From Stomorhina lunata (Eukaryota > Arthropoda > Insecta > Diptera > Rhiniidae), in assembly GCA_933228675.1 (NCBI GenBank), contig OW121743.1:115369781-115433780 (forward strand): a stretch of 64,000 nucleotides of DNA. Reading direction: 5' to 3'. Under the pieces are notes generated by a model. The model made no database searches. It was not told where the DNA came from and saw nothing but the letters and a program-made list of their open reading frames with translations. Shown here piece by piece: positions 31,721 to 43,950 of the stretch (positions are counted from its first letter, which is position 1; the number at the start of each line of letters is the position of its first letter). The translations under genes and the position numbers were made by a program.

Positions 31721-34610
31721 AAAAAATATTTCTATAGATAATTTTTCTATAAAAATTTTACAAAGAAAATTTAACAAAAATAAATTTTTTATAACAACAA
31801 CAATTTTGATAGAAAATTTTTCATCGAAGATTTTATCACCGATAATTTTACAAAAAAAAAATTTTGTACAAAAATTTTTCTGTAGATGATTTTATATTGA
31901 AAAATTTTCTAATGAAAATTTTAGAACAATTTTTCCTTGAAGATTTTTTTTATAGAATATACCATACAAACGAGTATTTTTCCATCAAAAAATAAAGCAT
32001 CAAAAAGTTTCAATAACTCTTCTATAGAAAATTTTACATCAAAAACTTTTCTATAGAAATTTTTTATAAACAAATTTTCTTGTTCTATAGAATATGTTCA
32101 ATGTTAAGAACATTTTGCTACAGAAATTTTTTCTTTAGAAAAATTCACAAAAAAATTTGTATTATATACTTTTCTATACAAATTTTGGAACAAAAATTTA
32201 TCAGTCAAACATTTCCATCTAAAATTTTTCTTTCGAAAATTTTACATCAAACATTTTTTAAAGAAAATTTTAAATCGAATATTTTTCTATAAAAAATTTT
32301 AGATCAAAAATTTGTCTATAGAAAATTTGTATCAAACATGTTTACCCAAAAAATGAAGCATTCAATTTTTTTTACAGAAAATTGAAAATTTTTCTATAGA
32401 AAACTTTCCTTTAGAAAATTTTATATCAAACATTTTTAATATAAAATTTTAAAACGAAGATTTTTTTACAGAAAATTTTACATAAAATCTTTTCTATGGA
32501 AAATTTTAGAACAAAAAGTTTTATCAATAAATTTGTCTGTTACATTAATAAATAAATGTAACAGATTTGGGATCAAATGCGAATATTCTTTCTTTTTGAA
32601 CAATTTTTTTTTTCAAAAATAATTCTCTAAAAAATTGTGCATCGAAATTTTTCTATAGAAAATTTTATATCGAAAATTTTTCTATAGAATATTTAACAAC
32701 GAAAATTTTTCTAAAAAATTTAGCACTAACAATTTTCTATAGAAAATTTTGCATCGAAATTTTTTTATAAAAAATTTAGCATCAAAATTTTTCTATAGAA
32801 AATTTTGCACCTATATTTGTCTTTAGAAAATTTTGCATCGAAATTTTTCTATAGAAACTTGGCATTGATTTTTATATCGAAAATTTTTCTACGGAAAATT
32901 TTGCATCGAAATTTTTCTACAGAAAATTTTATATCAAAAATTTTTCTCAAGAAAATTTTATATCCAAAAAAAATTTTCTATCTAAAATTTTTCTGTAAAA
33001 AATTTAACATCGAAAATGTTTCTGTAGAAAATTTAGCATTAACATTTTGCATCAAAATTTTTCTATAGAAAATTTTTCATCAAAATTTTTCTATAGGAAA
33101 TTTTCAATATAAAATTTTGCATTGCAAGTTTTCTGTAAAAAATTTTGCATTGAAATTTTTCTACAGAAAATTTTCATCAAAATTTTATTATAGAAAGCTT
33201 AGCATCGAATTTTATACGAAATTTTTCTTTAGAAAATTCTAGATCAAAAATTAATCTATTGAAAATTTTTATCAAAAACTTATCTATAGAAAATTTGTAT
33301 TAAAAATTTTCCCCAAACAAAAATTGTGCATAGAAATTTTTCTATAGAAAAAATATATTCAACATTTTTTAAAGAAAATTTTGCATCAAAATGTTCCTAT
33401 AGAAAATTTTGCATCAAAATATTTTTATAGAAAATTTTGCATCGAAATTTTTCTATAGAAAATTTTGCATCGAATTTTTTCTATCAAAAATTTTGTATCG
33501 AAATTTTTCTATACAAAATTTTGCATAAAAATTTTGCTATGAAAAATTTTGCATACAAATGTTCTATGGAAAATTGTACATCAAAATGTTTATATTGAAA
33601 ATTTTGCATAGAGATTTTTCTATACAAAATTTTGGATCGAAATTTTTCTATAGAAAATTTTGAATCAAATTTTTTTTTTTAGAAAATTTAGATTGAAATT
33701 TTACTATAGGAAATTTTAAATCGAAATTTTTCTGTAGAAAATTTTGCACAAAAATATTTCTATAAAAAATTTTGAACAAAAATTTTTTTATACAAAATTT
33801 TACATAAAAAATTTATATCAAAAACTTTTCTATAGAAAATTTTCCGTTGAAAACTTTTTTCAAAATTTTACATCGAAGATTTTTGTGTTAAATATTATAG
33901 GAGATAGACAATTTTTCTAAAGAACATTTTAGACCAAAAATTCTTGTGCAGAAAATTTTTGCAATATTTTTCTATACAATTTTTTTTTTCATAGAAAATT
34001 TTATACTGAAAATTTTTTTATAGAAAATTTTACATCAGAAATGTTTCTATAGAATATTTTATATGAAAATTTTAAAAAATTCTTCTATAGCACTTTTTAC
34101 ATCAAAATTCTTTTTATAGCTAAATTTAATAGCAAACATTTTTCTATAGAAAATTTTGAACAACAATTTGGCATCGAATTTTAAATCGAAGATTTTTCTA
34201 CAGAAAATTTTGTTATAGAAAATAACGGATCAAAAATTTATCTAAAGAAAATTTTTATCAAAATATTTCCCCAAAAAGTAGATATTTTCTATAAAAAAAA
34301 TATGTACATCGAAATTTTTCTATAAAAAATTTTGAAACTGAATTTTTCTTTAGAAAATTGTGATCCAAAATTTTTCTTTAGAAAATTTTGATCCAAAATT
34401 TTTCTTTAGAAAATTTTGTATCGAAATTTTTTAACAGAAAATTTTGATTGAAATTTTTCTATACAAAATTTTTCTAAAATTTTTTTTACATCAATTACAT
34501 TAAAAATTTGGTAATGCAAATTTTTTTATAGAAAATTTTACATCTAAGATTTTGTTAAAGAATATTTAAGATCAAAAATGTTTCTCTCAAACATTGTACA
34601 TAGAATATTT
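31721..34610. repeat. Palindrome-core tandem array F (spacer TTGCATCGAAATTT)
   Basis: Irregular units of about 27-29 bp contain TTTTCTATAGAAAA with spacers such as TTGCATCGAAA or TTACATCAAAA. Positions 33822-34009 share a long, specifically ordered variant stretch with 35937-36120 of array G. A MITE arm sits at 32536-32588. Open frames at 32080-32292 and 32805-33068 are repeat-derived. Confidence 0.88.
32536..32588 (-). mobile_element. Short MITE arm inside array F
   Basis: TCTGTTACATT and AATGTAACAGA form an 11-bp inverted repeat, followed by TTTGGGATCAAATGCGAATA. Its reverse complement is almost identical to 8141-8187. It belongs to the family with the fuller copy at 44379-44489. Confidence 0.7.
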
Positions 34611-34631
34611 TTCCATATGTTGATCTGTTAC

Positions 34632-34663
34632 ATCGATATACCCTCCTATGCTGGAGTAGGGTA
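34632..34663. repeat. Small palindrome ATATACCCT...AGGGTATAT
   Basis: ATATACCCT and AGGGTATAT flank a 12-13-base loop (CCTATGCTGG-AGT). The arm sequence resembles the ATACCC termini of the dispersed families at 40318 and 49722. It may be a deletion remnant consisting of two element ends. It is too short to assign firmly. Confidence 0.45.
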
Positions 34664-35740
34664 TATAAATATCATAAACATCAGCGAAAAAAAGTTAAGA
34701 AAAAAACTTTAACAATTATTGTAATTAACCTTTCATTATTTTGTAATTTTTTATTATTAATACTCGTAATAAGTAATAATGAATATAACAACACAAGAAA
34801 ATCCTGAAAATGAAAGCAGATTGTAATAATAATTATTCTCTCGAAGTCCATTATGGTTATTACCAAAGTATTTGGAAAATTTATGCCAAAAGCAGCAGCA
34901 GCAGAAGCTGAGAAAAGCGAAGACCAACAAAACTTAAGCTTTTAAGCAAAAACTTAAAGAAATAATTTCCACAACAACAACGATATAAAATGGCCTTAAA
35001 GTATGCTACTCTATAAGAAATGGTCAAATACCTTTCAACATTATGCTACCAATTCAACCCAAACATTAAGACAAACAAAAAAACTTTTTAACTGGAAATA
35101 GGAAAAAAGTGAGGCAACAAAAAAACAAAAAAAGAAATAAAACAAACAATAAAGTTGAGCTAAATTTTCCCTGATCCTTGCCCTTTCCTTCCTTTTCCTC
35201 TTAAATGTTTTCTTTTGTATCGCGTGGAGGCCAACGAGAAAAGTAAACAGTTACAAAAATCTTGTCGATTTCGCTGCATTAAAATATTTTCTCTTCAACT
35301 TAATGGTTTGTTTGTTGTTTTAACAGTCAGTAACCAGAGAAGCTGTGGCGGTATTTAAGTTAACAGTAATAAAATCAGCAGCAGCTGCTGATTTTGCTGG
35401 TTGCCACTAACTAAAGTTAACCGCAAAGACTTAAAGGTTAAACTGGAAGAAGTTTTTTTTTTCGTTTTTGCACAAGAATTATTGCTTTTTACAAAAAGTT
35501 TTAAAAAGGATCAATAACAGACATTTTATGAAAAAAGTTATAAATGTAATAAATAAATTTGTACAGAAAAAGGATTGAAACAATAAATATTCTGTTATAA
35601 TCATAAGCGGAAATGAAAAGATTTATTTAAAAGTAATATTTTTTGGTGAAAAAACATTTAAAGAACAAAAGTACGAGGACTTAAGTTTGGAAAAAAAACT
35701 TTTTTTATTTATAATATCTTAAACAAATAAAAAAAAAAAT
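34664..35740. other. AT-rich unique segment between arrays F and G
   Basis: About 1.1 kb of ordinary AT-rich sequence that includes AGCAGCAGCTGCTG near 35375-35388, an E-box-containing palindrome (CAGCTG), and a CAGCAGCAGCAGAAG stretch near 34895. No gene was recognised. The minus-strand open frame at 34681-34866 lacks features. Confidence 0.5.
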
Positions 35741-38700
35741 TCTTCCTTTAATTTTTTTTATAGAAAATTTAACATCTAAAATTATACATCAAAAAAAAAT
35801 TTTTTTGAAAAATTTTCATTCTTTAAAAATTTTACATCAAAAACTAAAAATTTTTCTTTAAAAAAATTTAAAATTTAAAAAAAAAATTTTACATTGAACA
35901 TATTTTTATAGAAAATTTTACATACAAAATGTATATCAAAAAGTTTTCTATAGAAAATTTTCCGTTAAAAACATTTTTCAAAATTTTACATCGAAGATTT
36001 TTGTGCAATATTAAATAAGATAGACAGTTTTTCTAAAGAACATTTAAGTCCAAAAATTCTTGTGTAGAAAATTTTTGAAAAATTTTTCTATAAAATTTTT
36101 TTTTCCATAGAAAATTTTATATTTTATTTTTTATAGAAAATTTGACATTGAAAATGTTTCTTTAGAATATTTTATATCAAAAATTTTTTTTCTCAGAATT
36201 TTAAAAAATTTTTCTGTTACAAATTTAACATCAAAAACATTTCTATAGAAAAATTTAATATTAAAATTATTTCTATAAAAAAATTTGCAAAAAATTTAAA
36301 TCGAAAAAATTTCTATAAGAAAATTTTCACAGAAAATATTATAACAAAAAATTTTCGATAAAAAATTTTACATCTAAAATTTTGATTAGAAAATTTTATA
36401 TCGCAAAAATGTCTATACAAAATTTTACATCTAAAATTTCGAGTAGAAAATTGAACATCGAACATTTTGATTTTGAGAATTTACAATAAAAATTTTTCTA
36501 TCGAAGATTTTATATCGAAAATTTGTCAGTGTAAAATTTCACCGAAAATTTTTCTAAAGAAATTTTTCTATAAAAAATTTTTCTGTGTCGAAAATGAAAT
36601 ATTTTTCTATAGAAAACTTTATATCAAAAATTGTTTCTACAGAAAATTTTTAATTAAACATTTTTCTATGGAAAATTTTACATCAAAAATTTTTCCATCG
36701 AAGTTTTGATTTAGAAAATTTTGCATCGAAAAATTTATTTAGAAAATTTCACATCGAAAATTTTATTTCGATAATTTAGCATCGAAAATTTTGCTTTAAA
36801 ACATTTGCGATACAAAGTTTTCTTTAAAAAATTTTATTTTAAAATTTTTTTTAATAGCGACAATTCTTCCGTATAAATTTGTCTATGTAAAATTTCACCG
36901 AAAATTTTTCTAAAGAAATTTTTGTATCGAAAATTTTTCTGTGTCGAAAATGAAATATTTTTTTGTAGAAAACTTTATATCAAAAATTGTTTCTACAGAA
37001 AATTTTTAATCAAAAATTTTTCTATAGAAAATTTTACATCAAAAATTTTTCCATCGAAATTTTGATTTAGAAAATTTTACATCGAAAAATTTATTTAGAA
37101 AATTTGACATCGAAAATTTTAATTTCGATAATTTAGCATCGAAAATTTTGCTTTAAAACATTTGCGATACAAATTTTTCTTTAAAAAATTTTATATTAAA
37201 AATTTTTCTATATAAAATTTCACCGAAACCTTTTCTAAAGAAAATTTTTTTATAAAAAAATTTCATTTTCTGTGTCGAAAATGAAACATTTTTTTTATAG
37301 AAAACTCAAAAATTGTTACTACAGAAAATTTTAAATCAAAAAATTGTTACTACAGAAAATTTTAAATCAAAAAATTGTTACTACAGAAAATTTTAAATCA
37401 AAAATTTTTCTATAGAAAATTTTACATCAAAAATTTTTCCATCGAAATTTTGATTTTCACATTGAAAATTTACAATACAAATTTTTCTTCTAAAAATTTT
37501 ATTTCAAAGTTTTTCTATATAAATTTTCACCGAAAATTTTTCTTAAGAAACTTTCTCTATGGAAAAATTTACATCAAAAATGTTTCTGTGTCGAAAACGA
37601 AATATTTTTTCTATAGAAAACCTTATATCAAAAACTGTTACTATAGAAAATTTAAAATCAAAAAACTTTTCTATAGAAAATTTTACATCAAAAATTTTTC
37701 CATCGAAATTTTGATTTAGAAAATTTAACATCAAAAATTTTTGTTAAGAAAATTTGACATAGAAAATTTTAATCTAGATAATTTATCATCGAAAGTTTTT
37801 ATTTAGAAAATTTACAATACAATTTTTCTTTAGAAAATTTTATATCTAAAAATTTGTCAATATAAAATTTTAGCGAAAAATTTTCTAAAGAAAAAAATTT
37901 CTATAGAAAAATTATATCGAAAATGAATTTTTTTTGTATAGAAAACTTTGTTATATATTGATTAGATTAATAGAAAATTTTAAATAAAAAATTTTTCTAT
38001 AGAAAATTTTACATTAAAAATTTTTCCATTGAAAATTTGATTTAGAAAATTTTATATCGAAAATTTTTATTTAGAAAATTCTACATCGAAAATTTTAATT
38101 TATAAAATTTAATATCTAAAATTTTGCTTTAGAAAATTTAGAATACAAACTTTTCTTTAGAAAATTTTATATCCTAAATTTTTTATGTAAAATTTCATCT
38201 AAAATGTTTCTAAAGAAAATTTTTCAATAAAAAAATTTACATCTAAAATTTTTCTGTGTCGAAAATGAAAAATTTTTTTATATAGAAATCTTTATATCAA
38301 AAATTGTTTCTACAGAAAATTTTAAATCAAAAATTTTTATATAGTAAATTTTACGTCAAAAATTTTTATATAGTAAATTTTACGTCAAAAATTTTTACAT
38401 CGAAATTTTGATTTAAAAAATTTTACATCAAAAATTTTTTTTTTGAAAATTTATCATATAAATTTTTCTTAAGAAAATTTTCGAAAATTAATCTGTATAA
38501 AATTACACCGAAAACTTTTCAAAAGAAAATTTTGCTATAGAAATTTTTTGTATAGAAAACTTTTTATCAAAAATTGTTTCAGTAGAAAATTTTAAATCAA
38601 AAATTCTATAGAAAATTTTGCATCAAAAATTTTTCGATACTAAATTTTTCTATAGAAAAATCTACATCGAAAATTATTCTGTGTCGAAAATTAAATTCTA

Positions 38701-39600
38701 TAGAAAACTTTTTATCAAAAATTAATTCAATACAAAATTTTAAATCATATAAAAATTACATCTCAAATTTTTCTATTAAATTTTTACATAAAATTTGTTT
38801 TGAAAGATTTTTCAAAACAAATTTTATTGCCAAAATTTTTCTAAAAAAAACTTAACATAAAAAAATTATAGATGAAATGAAATATTTTTTTTTGTATAGA
38901 AAACTTTATATTAAAAATTATTTCAATAGAAATTTTTAAATCATATAAAATTTACAAAATTTTCTAAAGAAAATTTTATATCGAAAATTTAAAAAAGAAA
39001 ATTTACATGGAAATTTTTTTCTATAGAATGTTTTACATCGAAAACTAACATAAAAAAATTACAGATGAAAATTTTTTCAATAGAAAATTTTAAATCATAT
39101 AAAATTTACAAAATTTTGTAAAGAAAATTTTATGTCGAAAATTTAAAAAAAATTTACATTGAAATTTTTTTTTTATAGAAAGTTTTACATCAAATTTTCG
39201 ATTTCAAAACAAATTTTTATACAAAAAATTTTTCAAAACTATTTTTCATCGAAAATTTTTATATATATTTTTTTTTAATTTATTTCGGAATTTTTTCTAT
39301 ATAAAATTAACATCGAAAACTTTTCCTTAGAAGAATTAGTTTTGAAAATTTTTTTCTATTATTTATATTAAAAAAATATAAACATTGTACATTGAATATT
39401 TTTTATTAAGGGTACAAAGTTTTCTATAGGATTTTTTATAAATAAAGTATAAAGTTTTCAATCAAAAATTTTTTTATACAAATTTTTTTTTATAAAAATT
39501 TTGTGTATGAAAACTTTTATAGGAAAAATTGTCCTCGTAAAAATGTATACAAAGATTGATTGTTCTATAAAACATTTACATCAACATTTTTGGTACGAAA
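35741..39600. repeat. Palindrome-core tandem array G with ~330-bp higher-order repeat
   Basis: Units of about 27-30 bp (TTTTCTATAGAAAA with ACATCGAAA or ACATCAAAA spacers) are organised into higher-order blocks. The marker TCTGTGTCGAAAATGAAA recurs near 36582, 36938, 37269, 37585, 38253 and 38678, followed each time by TTTCTACAGAAAATTTT-like and ATCGAAATTTTGATTTAGAA units. Spacings are about 356, 331, 316, 668 (two periods) and 425. Open frames at 36467-36709, 37375-37719 and 37543-37734 are repeat-derived. Confidence 0.88.
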
Positions 39601-40317
39601 AAATGTTACATATTTAATATTTCCGCTTCTAAAACGAAGGCACATTCTAGCAACAAAAGTATCTTTTAGATAAAAAAGTTTACTTTGTTTCCCATTTCGA
39701 TTAGGCCAAGAAAACAATTTTCCGCCTCCAGTCTTTGCTGGTATTTAAAGTAATACCCGTAAATCCAATCCTATGAATGGTTAATTTTTTCCCCTATTTT
39801 TTTTAGCTTCTGTTTTCGCATAATATATTCTTATATTAATATTAAGTGTTAATAATGGAATCGTCTACATTGTAAATAAATTCAACATAAATAATTCCAG
39901 ACACGAACGAAACAAAAAAACAGAAAAAATTAAACACTAAAGGCAACAGAAAAGAAATCAAATGGAATAAAATTGGCTTTTAGTATTGGATCTCTTTAAA
40001 TATTAATTTGAAACAAGAGAACAACAACGGAACGAGTGAACGAACAAAATAATTCGAAATTAATACATTTGAATGGGAAAGTGTTTCAAATGAATAAACA
40101 ATATATACAAAATACAATACATTCAAACAAATATACACATACACATACTTTCATACATTTATTTCTATAGAAAAACACGAGAAAATCATCCTAAAATAAT
40201 GCAGATGTATGTAGTAGTGTAGCCACGTATCTGTCTGTAAAGCATTCACATTTTACCAGTATTGCCATTGTATGATATAAAATAACTTATATTTTTAATC
40301 AAAGTTTTAGTTACAAA
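39601..40317. other. AT-rich unique segment
   Basis: About 700 bp with no recognisable gene. It has short CATACA simple-repeat stretches near 40130-40160. Confidence 0.5.
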
Positions 40318-40607
40318 CAAGTAAGAGTGCCGAATCTTATATACCCACCATCAAATTGTGTTAAATTCAGAAACAGGGTGCAGCTAATTCAAAATCTGGA
40401 CCAAAACTGAAAAAATCGCTAAGCTAATTGGTATTGTTGGTAAAACCTTTGGACTAAATTCGGCTGCCGTAGCTTTATAGTTCAACATTTAAAAATATTT
40501 TAGTGGTTTCCCCAGTATTTACTTTGATCAAAATTCGGTCTCATAACCGGGTATAGTTTTACATTAATAAGTTGTTAAATACTTTTCTACTTTTCTTTCT
40601 TTTGTGC

Positions 40608-40730
40608 TTAATATGTAGTTGGGCTAAACACGTTAATAGCAATAGGTCCAGCAGGTCCATATATTTCGTGAGGAGTTCCTAATGCATCCATCGTATATAA
40701 AGTCTGGGCTGAACATTGATTGATGCCTAT
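40608..40730 (-). other. 40-codon minus-strand open frame inside the repeat (unidentified)
   Basis: Between in-frame stops the minus strand reads I-G-I-N-Q-C-S-A-Q-T-L-Y-T-M-D-A-L-G-T-P and continues H-E-I-Y-G-P-A-G-P-I-A-I-N-V-F-S-P-T-T-Y then stop. The composition is balanced, unlike the F/K/N-rich peptides of random AT-rich DNA. It could be a captured exon fragment or chance. There is no good start codon or splice acceptor. Not recognised. Confidence 0.2.
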
Positions 40731-41063
40731 CTAATTTCATAGGTGCAATCTTAATATAATGAATGTACCTCCAAATCTTTTTGATTGTAGATATAACAAG
40801 GGGATGTTATATATATACGAATTATAGCCAAATGTTGACCGATTGTAACAAAATTTTACACACTGTCTGGTATATATATAGAGCTTATCCTTGCAAAATT
40901 TAGTGGCCATAGCTATCATAGTTTCTAATTTAAAAGCTTTTAACTGGAGTTTGCTAAAATTTTTGGTTTCCGTGAGTGTTTTTTATATGAAAGCTAAAGT
41001 CAAATATGGACTGATCCCTATAAAATTTGATAAATGGATCAAAAATTGCATAAAACTTCCCTA

Positions 41064-41091
41064 TCTTATATTCTTAAACGAGCAATAATTA

Positions 41092-41154
<63 letters not shown>

Positions 41155-42531
41155 ACTATCTCGAAAACGGCTCTAACGATTTTGATAAAATTTGGACAGT
41201 GGGTATCTTTTTTGATGTATAGGTCGAAGAAGAAGGGACTTTTGGAACCTTTGCCTCTAAGAGGGTAAAAACGGGTAAAAAGGGGAAAAAATCGAAAACG
41301 CTATATCTCCTTAAGTAATAGGTATAGAAACAAAATTTAAATTACGTTTTAAACAGCTATGAAAATAAACGGACAGGTGTTTGGTACTTTTTTGAAACTA
41401 TGTCCGGTAAGGGGTAAAAAAGGGTGAAAATAGTTTTTTTGGTACCTTTTTAACCCTCTCTTATATTTTAAACTAAGGAATATAGAAAAAAACTTTGTAC
41501 TGCAATCAATAGATGTGAAAGAAATATTGAACACGTATTTGGTACTTTTTTGATTTTGTGGCCAAAATGTGTAAAAAAGGAATAAACTGATAACTTAACA
41601 TCTACAAAAGTAATATGAATAGGAAAATTATGTTAACTGCTTTCTAATAAAATGTACCGAATTCAATTGGTACCAAAGAAGTACCAATTATGCATATGGA
41701 ACTTTTTGAAATTAGGGGATAAAAAGGGGAAAAAATTAGTAATGTTTTAACTTTAAAACAAATGAATGTTTGTCTGTATGTATGTTCTTTATAGAATAGT
41801 AAACTGTGCATTTGATCATGTTATGCTCTTTAGCAAAGATGTTGCGGATAAGCCGGCGGAGGTTTTTAAGTTGGTAAACCGAATTTCCGACAGGTGGCGC
41901 CACTGAAAATTACTAAAAATTAATTAAATCGTAAACTGTACATTTGATCATACTATGATCTTTTGCAAAGTTGTAGCGCATGAGCCGGCGAATGCTTTTT
42001 AATTGATATGAATAATTTCCGACAGGTGGCGCTACTGAAAATTACTCAAAGTCAATTTAATCGTAAGCTGTACATATAATCATGCTATAATCTTTAGCAA
42101 TGTTGTTGCACATGAGCCGACGAAGGTTTCTTAGTTGGTATGAAGAAATTTCGACAGGTGGCGCCACTGAAATTTACTTAAAGTCAATTTAATCGTAAAC
42201 TGTACATTTAATCATACTATAATTTTTAGCAAAGTTATTGCGGATAATCCGACGAAGGTTTATTAATTGGAATGACCAAAGTCCAACAGGTGGCGCCACT
42301 GAAAATTACTCAAAATGAATTAAATCGTAAAGTGTGCATTTGATCAGACTATAATCTTTAGCAAAGTTGTTGCGCATGAGTCGACGGAGGTTTCTGTTGG
42401 TATGACCAATTTTCAAAATTATTTAAAATGAGTTAAACTGTAACTGTATAAAATAAAATATATAAAAACTTTAAAATTTGCCTCAAAGTGCTTATCATAA
42501 AGCCCCGAGCAAGGCTCGGTCAACCAGGTAC
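41064..42531 (-). mobile_element. Nested 1.45-kb element (copy 2, inverted)
   Basis: This is the reverse complement of 28754-30200. It begins CTTATATTCTTAAACGAGCA and ends AAGGCTCGGTCAACCAGGTA. It includes the same ~145-bp tandem units (CAGGTGGCGCCACTGAAAAT) and the same GGTACxTTTTTG units. The two copies are clearly homologous over their entire length, with scattered substitutions and a longer TA tract here. The different flanking DNA shows that it inserts as a discrete unit. The open frame at 41349-41534 mirrors 29768-29953 and is conserved only because the repeat is. Confidence 0.75.
41083..41149. repeat. (TA)n microsatellite
   Basis: About 65 bases of nearly pure TA/AT within the nested element. 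The corresponding tract in the copy at 28754-30200 is much shorter (near 30152-30172), so it has expanded here. Confidence 0.9.
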
Positions 42532-43604
42532 TTTTAAATTTAATCGTCATAGCTATTACAATTGTACTCAATTTATCAGCATTAATGTGTTTCGCGGGGC
42601 GGGGTTATGTGGGAGCTCTAACTAAATTTGAACCGATTTTGTCCATTTTCAACACACATCTTTTTCAAGACATCCAAAATACTTTTGTAAAATTTTGTCC
42701 CTCTAGCTCTTTTCGTTAAGACGCTATCGTGCTTTTATCTGACGGACAGACGGACAGAAACAACCTTTTCTTTATGTATTTTTGTGTTTTTATAAGTTTT
42801 TCATATGGGAGCTATGGTCAAATGGTGACCGATTGTGACAAAATTGTGCACACTGGCTGACATTGACATAAGACTTCCTTGTGCTTAATTTAGTCTTACT
42901 AGCTTTTGTAGTTAAGGAGCTATCATGATTTTATCTGACGGACAGACTGACATAAACCCCCTTTTCTTTTTGAATTTTTGTGTTTTCTTAAGTTTTTTAT
43001 ATGGGAGCTAGGTCAAATGGTGACCGATTGCGACAAAATTTTGCACACTGACTGGCATTGACAAAAGACTTTCTTGTGCCAAATTTAGTGATTATATCTT
43101 ATATACTTTTAGATTTATTGGCATTTAAGTGTATTTTAGGTGATTTTAGGCTGTTTTCGTAAGTTTTTTGTATGGGAGCTATGGCTAAATGTGAACCGAT
43201 TTTAATGAAATTTTATACGCTGCCTAGAGCTAATGTAAAACTTCTATATACCAAATTTTATCATCATAGCTGCTATAATTTGTCATTTATTAACAAATAA
43301 GCGATTAGCCTAGACGAGGTTATACGAGAGCTATGGTCAAATGTGAACCGATTTTGCCCAATTTCAATACCAAAATTTTCTCAGAGATGAAGAATATTTT
43401 TACTAAGTTTCAGTGAGCTAGCTCCTTTCGTTTAGGCGTTATCGTGATTTCAACAGACAGACAGACGGGCATCGCTTAGTCGTCTTAGAATTTCATAAGG
43501 ATTCAAAATATATATCGTTTTTGGTTTTTGAGCCAATATTAAGGAAATTACAAACGGAATGAAAATCTCAATATACCCCCAATTTTTTTTGATGGTGGGT
43601 ATAA

Positions 43605-43950
43605 AAATTAAACATTTAGAACTTTACATTATTGCTGGCAACACTGTTTTAATAGCATGTAGAACAATAAGTTTAAATACTTTTCAACATCTAAAATGCC
43701 TAGAGTGTGTTAGAATTAATTTTGTTTTTTTTTTTTTTTGGGAAAAAATCGATACATATTAATCCGATTCGTTAACAAGATACAATACTTGTATTTAACA
43801 ATTCAGTTAAATTGCTAATAGCTTTTATCAGTAGAATATAAAAGAATATACAGAAAATAATTTATCAAACTCGACACATTTAAATAAGATTTAATTTATT
43901 AATTTAATTTTTTCTTTCAAAATTTAGGTACATACTTTCTAAAAATTCAA
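43605..43950. other. AT-rich unique segment
   Basis: About 350 bp without recognisable features. The open frame at 43559-43762 starts in the end of the dispersed repeat and contains a poly-T-encoded F run. Confidence 0.5.

Larger units (their letters stand above)
40318..43604. mobile_element. Dispersed repeat with ATACCCACCATCA terminal inverted repeats, interrupted by a nested element
   Basis: The left end (CAAGTAAGAGTGCCGAATCT, then TATATACCCACCATCAAA) and right end (TTTTTTGATGGTGGGTATAA) form a terminal inverted repeat. The interior holds decayed modules with GGGAGCTATGGTCAAATG, GACCGATTGTGACAAAATTT and GACGGACAGACGGACAGA, a non-coding dispersed-repeat style frequent in higher flies. The inverted 1.45-kb element at 41064-42531 sits inside, so the original length was about 1.8 kb. 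No transposase was found. A short minus-strand open frame (40608-40730) is listed separately. Confidence 0.65.
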
